Assembly (NCBI GenBank): GCA_032718475.1
Contig: JAUCBJ010008239.1
Span: 1-51,529, forward strand
Direction: 5' to 3'
DNA: 51,529 nucleotides
Source of the DNA: Nemertoderma westbladi
Lineage: Eukaryota > Xenacoelomorpha > Nemertodermatida > Nemertodermatidae
Both the position numbers and the translations under genes were made by a program. Positions 33,001 through 48,000 of this stretch are shown piece by piece; the first letter of the stretch is position 1, and each line of letters opens with the position of its first letter. The notes beneath the pieces were generated by a model. That model was not told the origin of the DNA, searched no databases, and worked only from the letters and a program-made list of their open reading frames with translations.

Positions 33001-36000
33001 AACGAGGGCGGGTTTTACAATAATGAGCCATGTCCAATAACGAGGGCGGGTTTTACAATAATGAGCCATGTCCAATAACGAGGGCGGGTTTTACAATAAT
33101 GAGCCATGTCCAATAACGAGGGCGGGTTTTACAATAATGAGCCATGTCCAATAACGAGGGCGGACAATAATGAGCCATGTCCAATAACGAGGGCGGGTTT
33201 TACAATAATGAGCCATGTCCAATAACGAGGGCGGGTTTTACAATAATGAGCCATGTCCAATAACGAGGGCGGGTTTTACAATAATGAGCCATGTCCAATA
33301 ACGAGGGCGGGTTTTACAATAATGAGCCTTGTCCAATAACGAGGGCGGGTTTTACAATAATGAGCCATGTCCAATAGGTGGGTATTACAATAATGAGCCT
33401 TGTCCAATAACGAGGGCGGGTTTTACAATAATGAGCCATGTCCAATAGGTGGGTATTACAATAATGAGCCATGTCCAATAACGAGGGCCGGTTTTACAAT
33501 AATGAGCCATGTCCAATAACGAGGGGCGTTTTACAATAATGAGCCATGTCCAATAACGAGGGCGGGTTTTACAATAATGAGCCATGTCCAATAACGAGGG
33601 TGGGTATTACAATAATGAGCCATGTCCAATAAAGAGGGCGGGTTTTACAATAATGAGCCATGTCCAATAACGAGGGCGGGTTTTACAATAATGAGCCATG
33701 TCCAATAACGAGGGAGGGTTTTACAATAATGAGCCATGTCCAATAACGAGGGCGGGTTTTACAATAATGAGCCATGTCCAATAACGAGGGCGGGTTTTAC
33801 AATAATGAGCCATGTCCAATAACGAGGGTGGGGATTACAATAATGGGCCATGTCCAATAACGAGGGGCCGTTTTACAATAATGGGCCATGTCCAATAACG
33901 AGGGCGGGTTTTACAATAATGAGCCATGTCCAATAACGAGGGTGGGTTTTACAATAATGAGCCATGTCCAATAACGAGGGCGGGTTTCACAATAATGAGC
34001 CATGTCCAATGACGAGGGCGGGTTTTACAATAATGAGCCATGTCCAATAACGAGGGTGGGTTTTACAATAATGAGCCATGTCCAATAACGAGGGAGGGTT
34101 TTACAATAATGAGCCATGTCCAATAACGAGGGCGGGTTTTACAATAATGAGCCATGTCCAATAACGAGGGCGGGTTTTACAATAATGAGCCATGTCCAAT
34201 AACGAGGGCGGGTTTTACAATAATGAGCCATGTCCAATAAGTCCAATAACGAGGGTGGGGATTACAATAATGGGCCATGTCCAATAACGAGGGGCCGTTT
34301 TACAATAATGGGCCATGTCCAATAACGAGGGCGGGTTTTACAATAATGAGCCATGTCCATGGACGTGGTTCATTTTATCACTTTATTTTGCAGGACACCT
34401 GCGACATGATCCATTTTAATTATAATTTATTGGACAGTTAAATAAAAAGTAGGATATCGCAACAGCATAGTCGTAACAAAGATAGAGATGCAGAATGCCT
34501 CATTTCCTCTGATAGGGGGGGAAACTGGACGCAATAAAAATTCATCCCTCTCCAGGGGAAATTCGACGCAAATAACAGCTGATAACTCTCAATAATAAAA
34601 CTGTAACATGTTCTATTGTGTTTAGTTTATTGTTTTGGTTAAAATAACGTGCCACTGTAACCTGCTCCTTTCCCTAAATTGAGAATTTAACATTGAGGCG
34701 GGATATGAATTCGCCAAGGCGGTTTTTGCGTCAAGTTCCCCACCCCCCCCCCCCCCCCCCCGTCTCAATTTCCTACACTTACTATGCCTAATAATAAATT
34801 TTTTAAAACCCAAATTTTTGGACATTTTGGCTCATTTTTGCTTACAGTGATGTAAATTGGACCATGTCCAAAAAAATTAGAAAAATTCGGTCACATCAAT
34901 AATGAAATGATTGTCAATTTAATTGAAAAATTATAGAGACCAAAAGTGACCAAAACAAAGTTAATTGACGTATATTACGGCCAACAGGCCTTTATTCAAC
35001 GTCTAAAGTCAGGTTTATTTATTTAAACACCGAACCGACGGACTGACAGCTGTCAGTCCGTCGGTTCGGTGTTTAAATAAATAAACCTGACTTTAGACGT
35101 TGAATAAAGGCCTGTTGGCCGTAATATACGTCAATTAACTTTGTTTTGGTCACTTTTGGTCTCTATAATTTTTCAATATGATTACATCAGTGACATGGGC
35201 ACACACCTTCCTTAAACGTATTGTCAATTTAACGAGACACTTCAAAAACTTAATACGCGTTTTTCTCGGAATGACAAAATGTGGACATTGCTGGTTGTGG
35301 TTCTAAGGGGTCGGTATTGACTTATATCATCAACATAATATGAAATGCATTGCATATCGTTCATCTATGTTTAAGTTAAATCCATTGGCTTCCAAACATG
35401 ACCATAATCTCATGTTTACATTTATCACATGGTTGAGTGTTCAAAAAATAAAATGTAATATAATTTTCTGTAGGACACTCTGTGTGTTATTGCGATATAT
35501 CTTTCTGAGATATTTTGGTGTTATTATTTGCTGTAACGACACCTGAAGATTTATTTATTTTATAATTATACAATATTGTATATATAAAGATAAACAATAA
35601 CAAACGGAAATATATAATAAAAGGAAATTTAATGTAAATTTACCGCAAGGCAATATATAAAACAGATAATGGAGTTAATGTAGTTCTTAATAATTATTAC
35701 GATTAATTAATAAATAATGAAATATTATGATTTATAATAATTAAATAGTAATTAAAATACCCCCAAATATTTCTCCAAAATCGTTCTAAAAAGGAAATTC
35801 GCGGGTTCTTGCTGGCCCTCTTGCATATCCAGATCCACACGAAACTACTCCAATAATATATTTGGCGGGGCCACAAATACATCCCTCTATTATTTTATAT
35901 TGTTTAATTTAATTAATCGCAGAAAAGTTAAAATACGAGAGGAACTGGATCAAACCTCTCAGATACTTACTGCCGGTGGTAACTCGGATACATCGAGACC

Positions 36001-39000
36001 GACAGACGTTGGCGACGGCTGTCGGCTAACTGCCGGTGGTAACTCGGATACATCGAGACCGACAGACGTTGGCGACGGCTGTCGGCTACAGTCGACGGAT
36101 GTCGATCGAATTAAACTAGCGATAGCGTCGGCAGCAGGGGACAGTCGAGCTCGGGTGAGTGACACACAGGTTGACAGGTACACTGTCGGCCAAAGTATAG
36201 ACCTGTCGCAAAGTATACCGGTCGCAAAGTACACCGGTCGCAAAGTATACCGGTGAGGTTTATGATGAATATGAAAATCATATCATAATATTTTTTTTCA
36301 ACTATTATTAAATTGTTTGTGATAAATTACCGTAATCTACCGTACATATTACATAAGGTATATAATAATTTAATTGTATAATGTCCATTAGACAATAAAA
36401 AATTTCATAAAAAATTAAAACCTTTTAATATGTACCGTTGGATATATACCGGTGCCGGTTTATGTTTAGAGTGCTTAAATTCCTAGTGTATCATCTTACA
36501 AGAAACCAATTTATTTGAATGTAAGATTGATGGCGTAGTGAGCCCGTATTTACCCGGATTAATAGCTAGATAGGTGAACCTCGTCCACAAACATTATAAC
36601 ATTTGGTTTTAGGTTGATGTTTGTCGGGAAAACAACCGCACGAGAGCTGATACGGTTCCTTGTTCTAGAGATGGGCGCGCGAAGCAGACTAGCATGCCGT
36701 CACCAAGGACACCACCAACCTCTCTCGGTAAACCATTTATCCATAGAAGTCGTCTTTCCAAATTCGCGAGGGACGACGGACAATCTCCTGATGTAATTAG
36801 TAGACCGGATGCCGTTGTGTCGAATTCTCCATCAACCGTCTCTGGGACGTCTCGTAATCCATTACATGCCGTTTTAAACTCGACGAACAAGATTAATAAA
36901 CACCAATCCCTACCGTTTTACCCACCTCCCCTACCCTTTACCCACCCAAATACCGCGCGTAGAATTAAATCTCCGGCTAAATCGAAAAAGAACCGAAGTA
37001 ACATCGGGGACCCGAGAACGCGTCGAATTATTCCGAAGAAACAACGGACTTCGCCAACCCTCCGGGAAACGGCGGTAATTATTCCGTCTTCGCTCGTTCC
37101 ATCAGATAAACGCGACTCCCTTAGCGGAAGTAGCGTCGGTTGTGCCCCGCTAGATGGCGCAACCGTAGATACAAACTATTCCTCTGGGGTGTCTGTCGCT
37201 GTAGATTGCGCGAAGTATAGCAATCCTTCGTCTGTGAAGACTTCATGTAGTCAGGCCATTCCACCACAAACTGAAAAACTTAAAACGAAAATTAAACTTA
37301 GCGATTATAGAACTCGGTCAATACAACGCCCACCTGCGTTGTCAGCTGATCGCATTCCTAAAACGTTGACCACAACAGAAACTGATTCCGCGTCAGGTGG
37401 TATATCTAGGAAGGACTCCTCTATTAATGCGAAAGACCCATCTAGTATTTCTGTGACGGATTCTACTATTATGGAGGCCAAAGATTCACCTAGTGCATTC
37501 AAGAGTGACCCACCATCAGTGGCCGTTGACTCCACGCATGTTATACTTAAAACAGATTCCGCTAAAGACTCTCAAACAGAATCGCTCATAGATTCCCATC
37601 AACTAGACCCCCCAAAGAACGCCCCTCCCCACCTAGACGACTCACATTATGTGACATTGTTCCAAAAACGAATGGCTCGTAAGATCAAACTGGTAGAGGG
37701 AATGCATAAAGAAACTCAGGCAACTTGTGGTAACATTATTGAACCAACAATGGAATCCTGTTGTCTCTCACCGATGGTATCCAGTTCCAATATGAACACA
37801 ACCTTGCGGACACCGACGTTAGGTTTAGTGTCCGCTACTTCCACACCCAACGCCCATTCTACTCCTGCGTCTCAACCCTCAAAGCCAGGAGTCGACAATA
37901 ATATGGGAACGGAAGTTCCAGGAACTCCAATAGTTGAGCCATTTTCTCTTCCCATAAACGACTCATTATTACATAACTCGGTTGAAACCGATAATTTAAT
38001 TCCAATTAGTTGTAGCGATTCTCCATGCCGATCCGATCCGGTTCGGAAGATTTCATTGTTGGATCACATTCGCTCTTCTATCGGAGTGCGAACCAACTTT
38101 ATATCCGGGGATTCCAGTGAGGGCCGCCGGTCTCTGTCGCCCGACGGCGGGCCCTATACGCCGCTTACACCTTCTAGAATCAAGAAAACCGCGCCCAAGA
38201 TGCGGATTACTAATACGTTAGTAGTTGCTGCTGATGTCACCCCTGGTGCTGCATCCGCATGCGTTAATGTGTCAGAAAACTCATCCAAAGAGTTATCAGA
38301 AGACGTTGATATGCCAAGTAATGTAAATAATGAAATTACGATTTCAAGTGACGAGAATGATACAACACAACAGGTACGGTTTATTTCTTGTGAAATATTA
38401 TTATTATTTATTTTATAATTTAAATATTTTATATTCGCGCGAAATCGGATTCATTATCGCGAATATATTAAATTACGGGAGAGTAACGATGGCCTGTGCT
38501 AATGGAATTAATTTATTGTTTTGGTTAGAATTACAAGCCACCGCAACCTGCTACATAACTTTTAAAGAATTGCCGAAACCCTTTCAAATGAGCCAAAAAT
38601 AAAGAAAATTGGATAAAAAATGGTGGAGGAGTAGTAATTTGAAAAATGAAAAATATCATTCCAAGATAATAGCCTTCAAAGTTTAAACCTTCCCACCAGA
38701 ACTGGCTGTCTATGGTCTCGTTGGTTAATTATTTCTGGCATGATAGAAGCACATCACCGGGCAAAACTTTGGTTTCGCTAAGCGGTTTTCAGATTTGAAA
38801 TCCTCATTAAATTCTGCTTGAAATTAAGTTGCATCTGTGTGAATACTGAGCAATAATAATAATAATAATAATAATAATATATATATTTATATAGCGCCTT
38901 TCTAGGCATATTTCAAGGCGCTTTTGAATAAAAATTAACAATACGGTAAAAAACAGTAAAAACATGTTGACATAAAAACATATATACAATAATGAGTTAA

Positions 39001-42000
39001 AATGAGTTAAAAAGGCGCATCATGGTACTCGCGTTGAAATAAAACAGTTTTCAGTTTCGATTTAAAAGTTGTCAATGTAGTGGCTGAGCGCACGTCATAA
39101 GGTAGTGAGTTCCAAACATGTGACCCGGCAGTGGAGAAGGCGCGCCTGCCATAGTTCTCTAGCGAGTACCGAGGGGTTACCAAAATATTACCCGCGCTCG
39201 AGCGTAATTCTCTACCGGGTGTGTATGGCGTCAATAAGTCGCTGAGATAGTGCGGTGCCAAGCCATTCAGACACTTATAGCACAACATTGCCAGTTTGAA
39301 TTCCACCCGTCTAATAATAGGGAGCCAATGAAGTCGTTTTAGAACGGGAGTTATGTGTTCTCGCTTCTTGACACTTTATAATAGTCGCGCGGCAGAGTTT
39401 TGTACATATTGCAGCTTTTTCATATATTTGGCAGGCAATCCATAATAAAGAGAATTATTATTATCCAATTTACTTGTAATGATAGCATGTATTAAGATTT
39501 CTAAGTCGGGTTTGCAGAGATATCGCTTGATTTTAGATAGGTTCCGAAGATGGTAGAACGAGTCTCGTACAACATTGGAGATTTGTTTTTTAAAGGTAAG
39601 GTGCGAGTCCATGATGAAACCTATATATCGTGCGTGATCGCTGTTAGATATAAAATCATTTCCAATATTAACTTTGTTGGGGGCAACTTGGTCACCAAAT
39701 CGAGACTGCAGTAAAAGTACCTCGGTTTTATCTGTATTCATTTTTTAAAAATGGTCCTTCATCCAAATTCTTACATCTCTGAGGCAATTTTCTGTAATGT
39801 TTACAGCATCCACATAATTTATAGGTTTGAATGATATATACAACTGCGTGTCGTCAGCATACAAATGGAGAGAAAGACCGTATTTTCTGATTACCTGTGA
39901 TAGTGAACGAGTATATATCGAAAAAAGTAGCGGACCAAGCACTGATCCTTGGGGTAATCCAAACTTAATATCTTGGTGCTTGGAATAAGACTCCCCAATC
40001 CTGACTCCTTGTGTTCGTCCATGGAGATAAGATGTGAACCAGTCCAATGCCGTCCCACAAACCCCAATACAATTATCCATGATATATATTAGTTTATTGT
40101 GATCGACAGTGTCAAATGCGGCACTTAAATCTAATAATATCAGAAGCACTGTTGAGCCACCATCGATTTCACGCAATATATCGTTGTTGACCTTCAATAA
40201 AGCAGTTTCAGTGCCATGGAACTGCCGGTAGGCACTCTGCATTGGCTCAGATAAGCCATGTAGATTCATATGTGTAATTAGCTGCTGTGCTACCGCCCTC
40301 TCAACTAGCTTCGATATAAATAATAAGTTAGATAATGGTCGAAAATTCTTAAATATTTCGGGATCCATGCTGACTTTCTTTAAAACCGGTGTGAGTATAG
40401 CCTCCTTTAGTAAATAGGGTACAGTCGCAGTTGTTATAGATAGATTTATTATCAATGTTATGATTGGCAGAAGCAGATCTATTGATAATTTGAGAACTCG
40501 TGTCGGCAATGGGTCGTGGGGGCTAGATTTCGATTTCGACTCTTTTATAAGAGTAGCAGTTTCATCCATTGACACCTTACGAAAGTCTGTGAGTATTTCA
40601 GGCGGAGTTGCATCATTTCACATAGATGGGTCGCCAGCATCAACGCCAGGGTCGCCCATAGTAACCGTCGGCTCAGGAGGGTCGCCCACAGTAACCGACG
40701 ACTCGGGAGGGTCGCCCGTAGCAACCGTCAACTCGCCCAGGTCGCCCGTAGCAACCGTCGACTCGGGAGGGTCGCCCGTAGCAACCATCGACTCGGGAGG
40801 GTCGCCCGTAGCAACCATCGACGCGGGAGGGTCGCCCGTAGCAACCGTCGACTCGGGAGGGTCGCCCGTAGCAACCATCGACTCGGGAGGGTCGCCCGTA
40901 GCAACCATCGACTCGGGAGGGTCGCCCGTAGCAACCATCGACTCGGGAGGGTCGCCCGTAGCAACCATCGACTCGGGAGGTTCGCCCGTAGCAACCGTCG
41001 ACTCGGGAGGGTCGCCCGTAGCAATACCCCCCCCCCCCCCGTCTCTGTTATTTCCATTTAGGTCCAAAAATATAAATAAATTTTACCAAACCTCCCTGAC
41101 AGTGACACTACAAAATTAAAATTGTATGGAGAATAATCTGTATTAGGGAAGGAGGTAGACTTTGAATATACCTTTTATAAATACTATCTAATAGGCTCAC
41201 AGTAAATTAATAAGAGAAAAGTCATACAGAAAAGCAGAATTTAACAAGAAGATTAAATGTGGGAGATTTTATCTTTAGCCCCCGATCATTAGATGTTATT
41301 TATTCCCATAAGGGAAAACATTTCTTTATCAGGGAAGCTAAACCGGGAATTATCTTTACCCCTCAAACTCAAGAAACCGGTATGGTCAAATTTAGAGTAG
41401 AATGTACAATTACATGGCTCGCCCCTTATCTCCTCCAACCGGATTTTGTTGTGGTTCAGTGGGTACGATAACGTATCGAAAAGGGCTCACTGTTTTAATC
41501 GGCGGAAAAGTATTGGTGAAAAATATAAGACTTGAAAAATACCGCGAGTAATAATATCGAGAGTAAAAATATCGCGAGTAAAAATATCGAGAATAAAAAT
41601 ATCGAGACTTGAATAATATCGAGAGTAAAAATATCGCGAGTAAAAATATCGAGAATAAAAATATCGAGAGTAAAAATATCGCGAGTAAAAATATCGCGTG
41701 TTTAAAAATATAGAGAGTAAAAATATCGAGAGTAAAAATATCGAGAGTAAAAATATCGCGAGTAAAAATATCGAGAGTTAAAGTATTGCAAGTAAAAATA
41801 TTTTTACTCTCGATATTTTTTAAACTCGCGATATTTTTACTCGCGATACTTTTACTCGCAATACTTTTTAATTATAACCCTAGAATACGAAATATTAATT
41901 TTTCTTTATATTATATTTTATAATTTAACTTTCTTTGCCTTCTTCAAATCCAGTGAGCAGAAAGAGGGCGTTCTGCATCTTATGTTAAATCTTAAAATAA

Positions 42001-45000
42001 AAAATAAAATAAACATTAATTGAAAGAATGTATTATTGGCTAGTGAAAAAAAGCATTACTTTCTTTCATTATTTTTCAAAATTTGAGTAAGTAGGCACTT
42101 CTAATTTTTCAGGGTGTTGTTATTTAATTTAATACAATTTAATTACTTTATTTCCAGTCAAACGTTAAACAACCTGACTTCCTGACCGACGAATTGTCTA
42201 TTATCGAATCCGACTGTGACGAATTACAACTGTTGATGACCGAATCGGTTTGTGGATCTATAATCACCAACGATTCTCCTACTACCATTAGCCCTCTAAC
42301 AGGTACTCCTTGTGGGTCTCCTGTAACAATCCATGATGTTGTCTCGGTTCCTTCTTTGGAGAACTTATCTGAAGAATCATCAAGTACAAAGTTAGCGATA
42401 ACTCCAATAGAATCACCAGAATCACGGACTATAAGGAAACCATTTAAATTGCGTTTTAAAATGAAAACTGATAAGTATTTAACAGAAAAATACGAAACTG
42501 TTTCACCTCATACGTCTCGCATAACCAAAAATAGCATAGTATTGGAATTACCAAATTCATGTCATGAGGTATGTGAGAATGCGGTTTCTACTTTTGCGAG
42601 TGATACCAATGGTCAGTGCAGTGAAATTATTGCTGTAGATGAAAAGAGTCCCTGTGTTGAGAACAGTTGCTCAACAAATAAGTGCAATGTACTTCCTTTA
42701 GACACCAATAATGACCGACTAGATAATAGCGCCTTTACAGGCACAGAATTAGTACTAGAAGACTGTTTATCTTTAGATTTGCCGGAATATGATTTCTTTA
42801 ACAAGGAATGCGATCTAGAGGGTGGCGTTTCAAGTATACGATTTGACAACACCAGGCAGGGTGGGGCTGTAAAAGTTTGTTCTGGAGAGACTAATACCAG
42901 TTCTGACACTCTTAAGGCTGTTAGTCACCAGAATGTGAGGCGACTTGGTGGCAGTGGTTCGAAAATTAAAACATCGTCACCAGAAGTGATAAGACATCGT
43001 GATTCTAGTATAAAGAGCAGGGAGGGGAGCCATTGGAACTCCCCCATTAAAAGCGCTCGTAATTCACATATGAAAAGATATAACCGTGATCGATATTCTG
43101 ACAGACACGATAATGTAAGGGGTTGTAGGTCATCTAGTGATAGTCGAAGAGAGTCACGAACAGAAGGAAGATATACCAGAACAGATGCAGTAATGTCGAG
43201 ATTAGAGGGTAAACAGTTTATACCAGGGGGTAATAAGTCCAGAACAGAGGGAAGAGAGTCAAGAACCGAGAGGAGAGAGTCAAGAACAGGGGAAAATGAG
43301 TCAAGAACAGATGGAAGAAAGTCCAGAATAGGGGAAAATGAGTCAAGAACAGATGGAAGAAAGTCCAGAACAGATGGAAGAAATTCAAGAACAGAGGGAA
43401 GAGAGTCCAAAACAGAGGGAAGAAAGTCCAGACTAGAGGGAAGAGCTTCCTCAACAGAGCGAAGGGTACCCAGCACAAAAGGAAGCAAGTCAAGAACATG
43501 GGAAAGTGAATCAAGAACAGAGGTAAGAGAGTCCAGAACAGAGGAAAGAGCATCCAGCACAAAAGAAAGGAAGTCAAGAATAGGGGAAAGTGAGTCAAGA
43601 ACAGATGGAAGAAAGTCCAGAACAGAGGGAAGAGCTTCTCCAGCAGAGGGAAGGGTGCCCATCACAAAAGGAAGCGAGTCAAGAACATGGGAAAGTGAAT
43701 CAAGAACAGAGGTAAGAGAGTCCAGAACAGAGGGAAGACGGTCAAGAACAGGGGAAAGTGAGTCAAGAACAGAGGGAAGAGAGTCAAGAACAGAGGGAAG
43801 AGCGTCCCCAACAGAGGGAAGAGCTTCCCCAACAGAGGGAAGGGTGCCCAGCACAATAGGGAGCGAGTCAAGAACATGGGAAAGTGAATCAAAAACAGAG
43901 GTAAGAGAGTCCAGAACAGAGGGAAGAGCATCCAGCACAAAAGAAAGGGAGTCAAGAATAGGGGAAAGTGAGCCAAGAACAGATGGAAGAAAGTCCAGAA
44001 CAGAGGGAAGAGCTTCCCCATCAGAGGGAAGGGTGCCCAGCACAAAAGGAAGCGCATCAAGAACATGGGAAAGTGAATCAAAAACAGAGGTAAGAGAGTC
44101 CAGAACAGAGGGAAGAGAGTCAAGAACAGGGGAAAGTGAGTCAAGAACAGAGGGAAGAGAGTCAAGAACAGAGGGAAGAAAGTCCAGACTAGAGGGCAGA
44201 GCTTCCTCAACAGAGGGAAGGGTGCCCAGCACAAAAGGAAGCGAGTCAAGAACAGATGAAAGAGAGCCAAGAACAGAGAAAAGTGGGCCAAGTACAGAAG
44301 GGGGAGAGTCAATGACAAAGGGTAGTACACCCAGAATAGTGGAAGGGGAGTCCAGAACAGGGAGGAGAAAGTCCAGTACAGAAGGAAGAGATTTATTATC
44401 AGAGGTGCCAGTGCTGAGAACACAGGGAGGAGAGTCCAAAACAGAGGAGAAACAGTTTAGAGTAGAGATTAGATCACCAAGACCAGAGGGAAAAGAGTGG
44501 AAAGCAGGGGCATACAGCCTCCAAGGAGGAAAACATTCTCATAATATAGTTGGTCATGTACAATACAACCACAACAGTACATATTTTAAAAGTGATGACA
44601 ATCAAATTGCAATATCCCAAAAATCATATAAAGATGATTTATTTAGCACTGATAAAAGAAATAAGCTAACAACCCATTCTACAACAAAATACAGTGTTAG
44701 TGCAAAACATAACAATGATAGAAGCCATGTTCATCGTACTTTGCCTGGGAGTCGATCAACACTCAATAATACATTATTAGCACCTCAGTCATCAAACAAA
44801 TCCGTGACTAATAATATATTGCATAATGATTCGCGATTAGTAGTGGATGGTAACACAAATAATAATGAATCAAAGAACCATGTGGTAGACTCCTCCACCA
44901 ATCATAACACATTGTCCACCTTTGAGAAGTTGATTGGAAGTTATCAAACCTCGCCACCAGCGAATTGGGTCATTTCATTCTCAAGTAAAAAATCCTGCGG

Positions 45001-48000
45001 AGTTTCAAATCTCGAAACTAATGCAGTGGAACAGTCTACTTTTCCTCACATAACTAAGAATCCACCTCCTATACAAGGTGATGCAGTCTCACATGCAATG
45101 ATGGATGCCCCAATTCCACCACTTCCGTTACCAGATGCAGCTCCCCCACTTCCCTCCCAGCCATTATCGGCAACAATTATTATACCTCCTGAACCATTAA
45201 AACCTCTACCAGAAGAATTATCAACATCCCATGAACTATTACCTCATCAAGCTCAACCATTTCCAGGTTCCCCTGAACCATTAAAACCTTACACTGATCC
45301 ATGTCCAATACTTCAATCAGTAACTGAACAATTATCATCTCCGGTGGAATTGATGAGGCCTCACCTTGAAATACCACAACATTCTCCAAAACAAATTGTA
45401 GAATTCCAGGCACCGCTTGCTTTAGTACCTGTCCCTGGTCGCATAACAGAAATAGGCATATCTAGTCTTTCTAATGATCTAGTTACTCACAATGATCAAC
45501 ATGGGTCAAATACTACATGCGATAAACTCCCTTCATGGAACAAAAGTCCACAGCAAGGTAGTTGTACTAAAAGGGCACAGGTGTCTCCTTCTGAATCCGA
45601 AACCTTGGATTCTGTTTCTGAAAAAAGCACCCCCAGAAAGAGATTGGTTAAGAAGTTGTTAACTGACGCTCGTCTCTGTAAACCCAACTACCTCGATACT
45701 CTTAAGCTGCATTCATCATCTATAGATTTTAAACTTCCAAAGTTTTCGATTTCTATAGAAGATAATCTTTCCTTATGTATGGAGGAGAGAGGTTTCCCCA
45801 CCGAACTCAGCTGTTCTAATAACATAAATGGTAATTTGAAAGAGGTTCACACAGCTGAATCAGTTCCTAGTTCATCCCCACTCCCTGTTCCAGAAGCATC
45901 AAGTATAATTGAAACGCAATCAGCCACGGATATTCTGCAGACTTTAATTTCTGAAAACCCAGATTTATATCAAACAATTCCTCTAAAAACGTCAGATTCC
46001 TACAACACATTGCAACTGGTCGAGGTGGCATCTGAGGGAAATGTTACTTCTATTCAACTTGATGGCCATTCACCCTCTCAATGTGAATGTCCACAAGACA
46101 AGGAGAATGTACCAAATACTTGTAGTGGGGTAGTTAATACCATTTTGTCAAGAAGCAATGGGTCAGAAAATGTAAGAAAATCATCATTGCGTTCTAATAA
46201 ACGAAAGCAAACTAGTGTCCTTATTGTAAGTAATCAACGAAAGAAGTTGAGACGATCTAAAACTGATTCTACTGTGAATGCATCCACAGAAATGTATTGC
46301 GCAAGTAATAACTTGAGCACATTCCATTCCACTCAGCATGTGAGCTCTTTTATTGATCATCCATCCATGGAAACAATATGTATAGATTCCTTATCACACA
46401 CAAACAGGGGAAATATTGAACAGTTGGAAACACATTCCATGAAATCGAAAGTATCACAATATCTGTTAAATAGTTATGGTAAGTTTTCGGATAGTAGAGG
46501 CAATAAATGCATCAATAAAGTTGTCACTAATTCCAGTAGATCTTCACCTAAATCCAGAGAACTTATTAATCGTGGAACATTGTCATCACCTCCATCTCGT
46601 ATAATTCAACGGAAAAGGAAGAGACGGTCAGCAAAAAGGGAACGTGCTTCCAGGTCCCCTCGCCCAGAAGCACCTGGTGACTCTGATAACTCGAATGATA
46701 CAGTTATTCTTGATGTTTGTATAAAGAAAACTCCCGACAAACGCATTAACTCGCCAGATAAAACAACTTCAGCTGTAAAATCCAGCAAATCAAGTCTGGA
46801 ACATCGAAAATCTGCCGAAATGGTGTTCAATGTTCTGCGCACAATTGGAACTCAAACACCGGGGAAGTACAGCGGGGAATTACCGGATTGGCTGGAGGCG
46901 GTTGTCGCGAGCTCCCCAGTCCATCAGTTGTCTACAATCGATGAATGCTCAGATATGAGTTCTCAGTTGGATGCCTCAACCCAGACACCAAGGAAGGCCA
47001 CATGTGATTACAATAATCCTCATCTTTGGAGTCTCGACTCAGACGAATTTACAGATGGTATGAATACCAGCGAATTCCTTGACAAGACATTGAAGCACTC
47101 CAATTACGACTCACCTGCTAGCATGCTAAGTGATATAGGAAATTCGCCTGCTCCAATTAGCCTTTCCTCAATTGGGGTAGCTAAACATTTAAATGTTGCT
47201 GCAACTACAAATCAAACATCGCGAATTTCAACAAATAGTAGACATTGCAGTCCCCTGGTCTCTAATAATATTGTTACTAATACTGTAACAAAATTTCACC
47301 ATCCCCGTCATCCTATTTCCGTTGCGAGGGTTGTTGATTTTGACAGCCCTCCCATTGGAAAGTCTATGAACACTCCTGCGATCCCATGCGTACCCATCCC
47401 TTATGGGATCACATTTCCATCCAAACTTCAACCTTCTAATGAATTACCTCCACCAACTAACGCCTTTAATGTCCCATCTGCTACACATTTTACAACAATT
47501 GATCGCGCGGTGGGCTCGGATCTAGAACTTTCATTTCCTTTGACGACACCAACGAAATTCGGGCAGTCGCCACAACCAGTCGGGCCCCCATTAACCGGAC
47601 ACAATATATCAAACCAACCCCCAGCTGATAGTAATATCTATCATGATTTACTAAATATCATGTCACTTGCTCCAACCAATCATGGTGGTTTGTCTATTAC
47701 TACAGCGCAAAATGCAGGAGATAACAGTTTAATATGTTGTCGCTCAGTGACTCCATTGTGTAAAACTATACCTACAATAAGTTCGAGTCAACCACTAACG
47801 ACGGTCGACCAACATCACGCTGATAATTATCCCCAACAACAAACTGGTTCACACACATTTCTCACAAGCACCCCTCAATTAACTGTAAATATTCCATCCC
47901 TTTCTATTGTCCATCCAAGTAATAAGTGTATATCTGATGCCAGTAATCCGAGGCATACAACACAAGTCAATGAATGTTCAACTGCACCACCACCACAGGT

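Noticed and set aside
32173-34358. CRISPR-like array
   Set aside because: Units are contiguous with no unique spacers, and the host is an animal. This is a minisatellite.
40460-41119. 219-residue + strand ORF with GGSPVATIDS repeats
   Set aside because: Spans the antisense of the LINE and the 30-bp minisatellite; it is a repeat by-product.
42925-44439. 504- and 253-residue minus-strand ORFs with SVLDSLP and FPLFLT repeats
   Set aside because: Opposite-strand shadows of the SRTEGR coding minisatellite, which lies in a phased exon.
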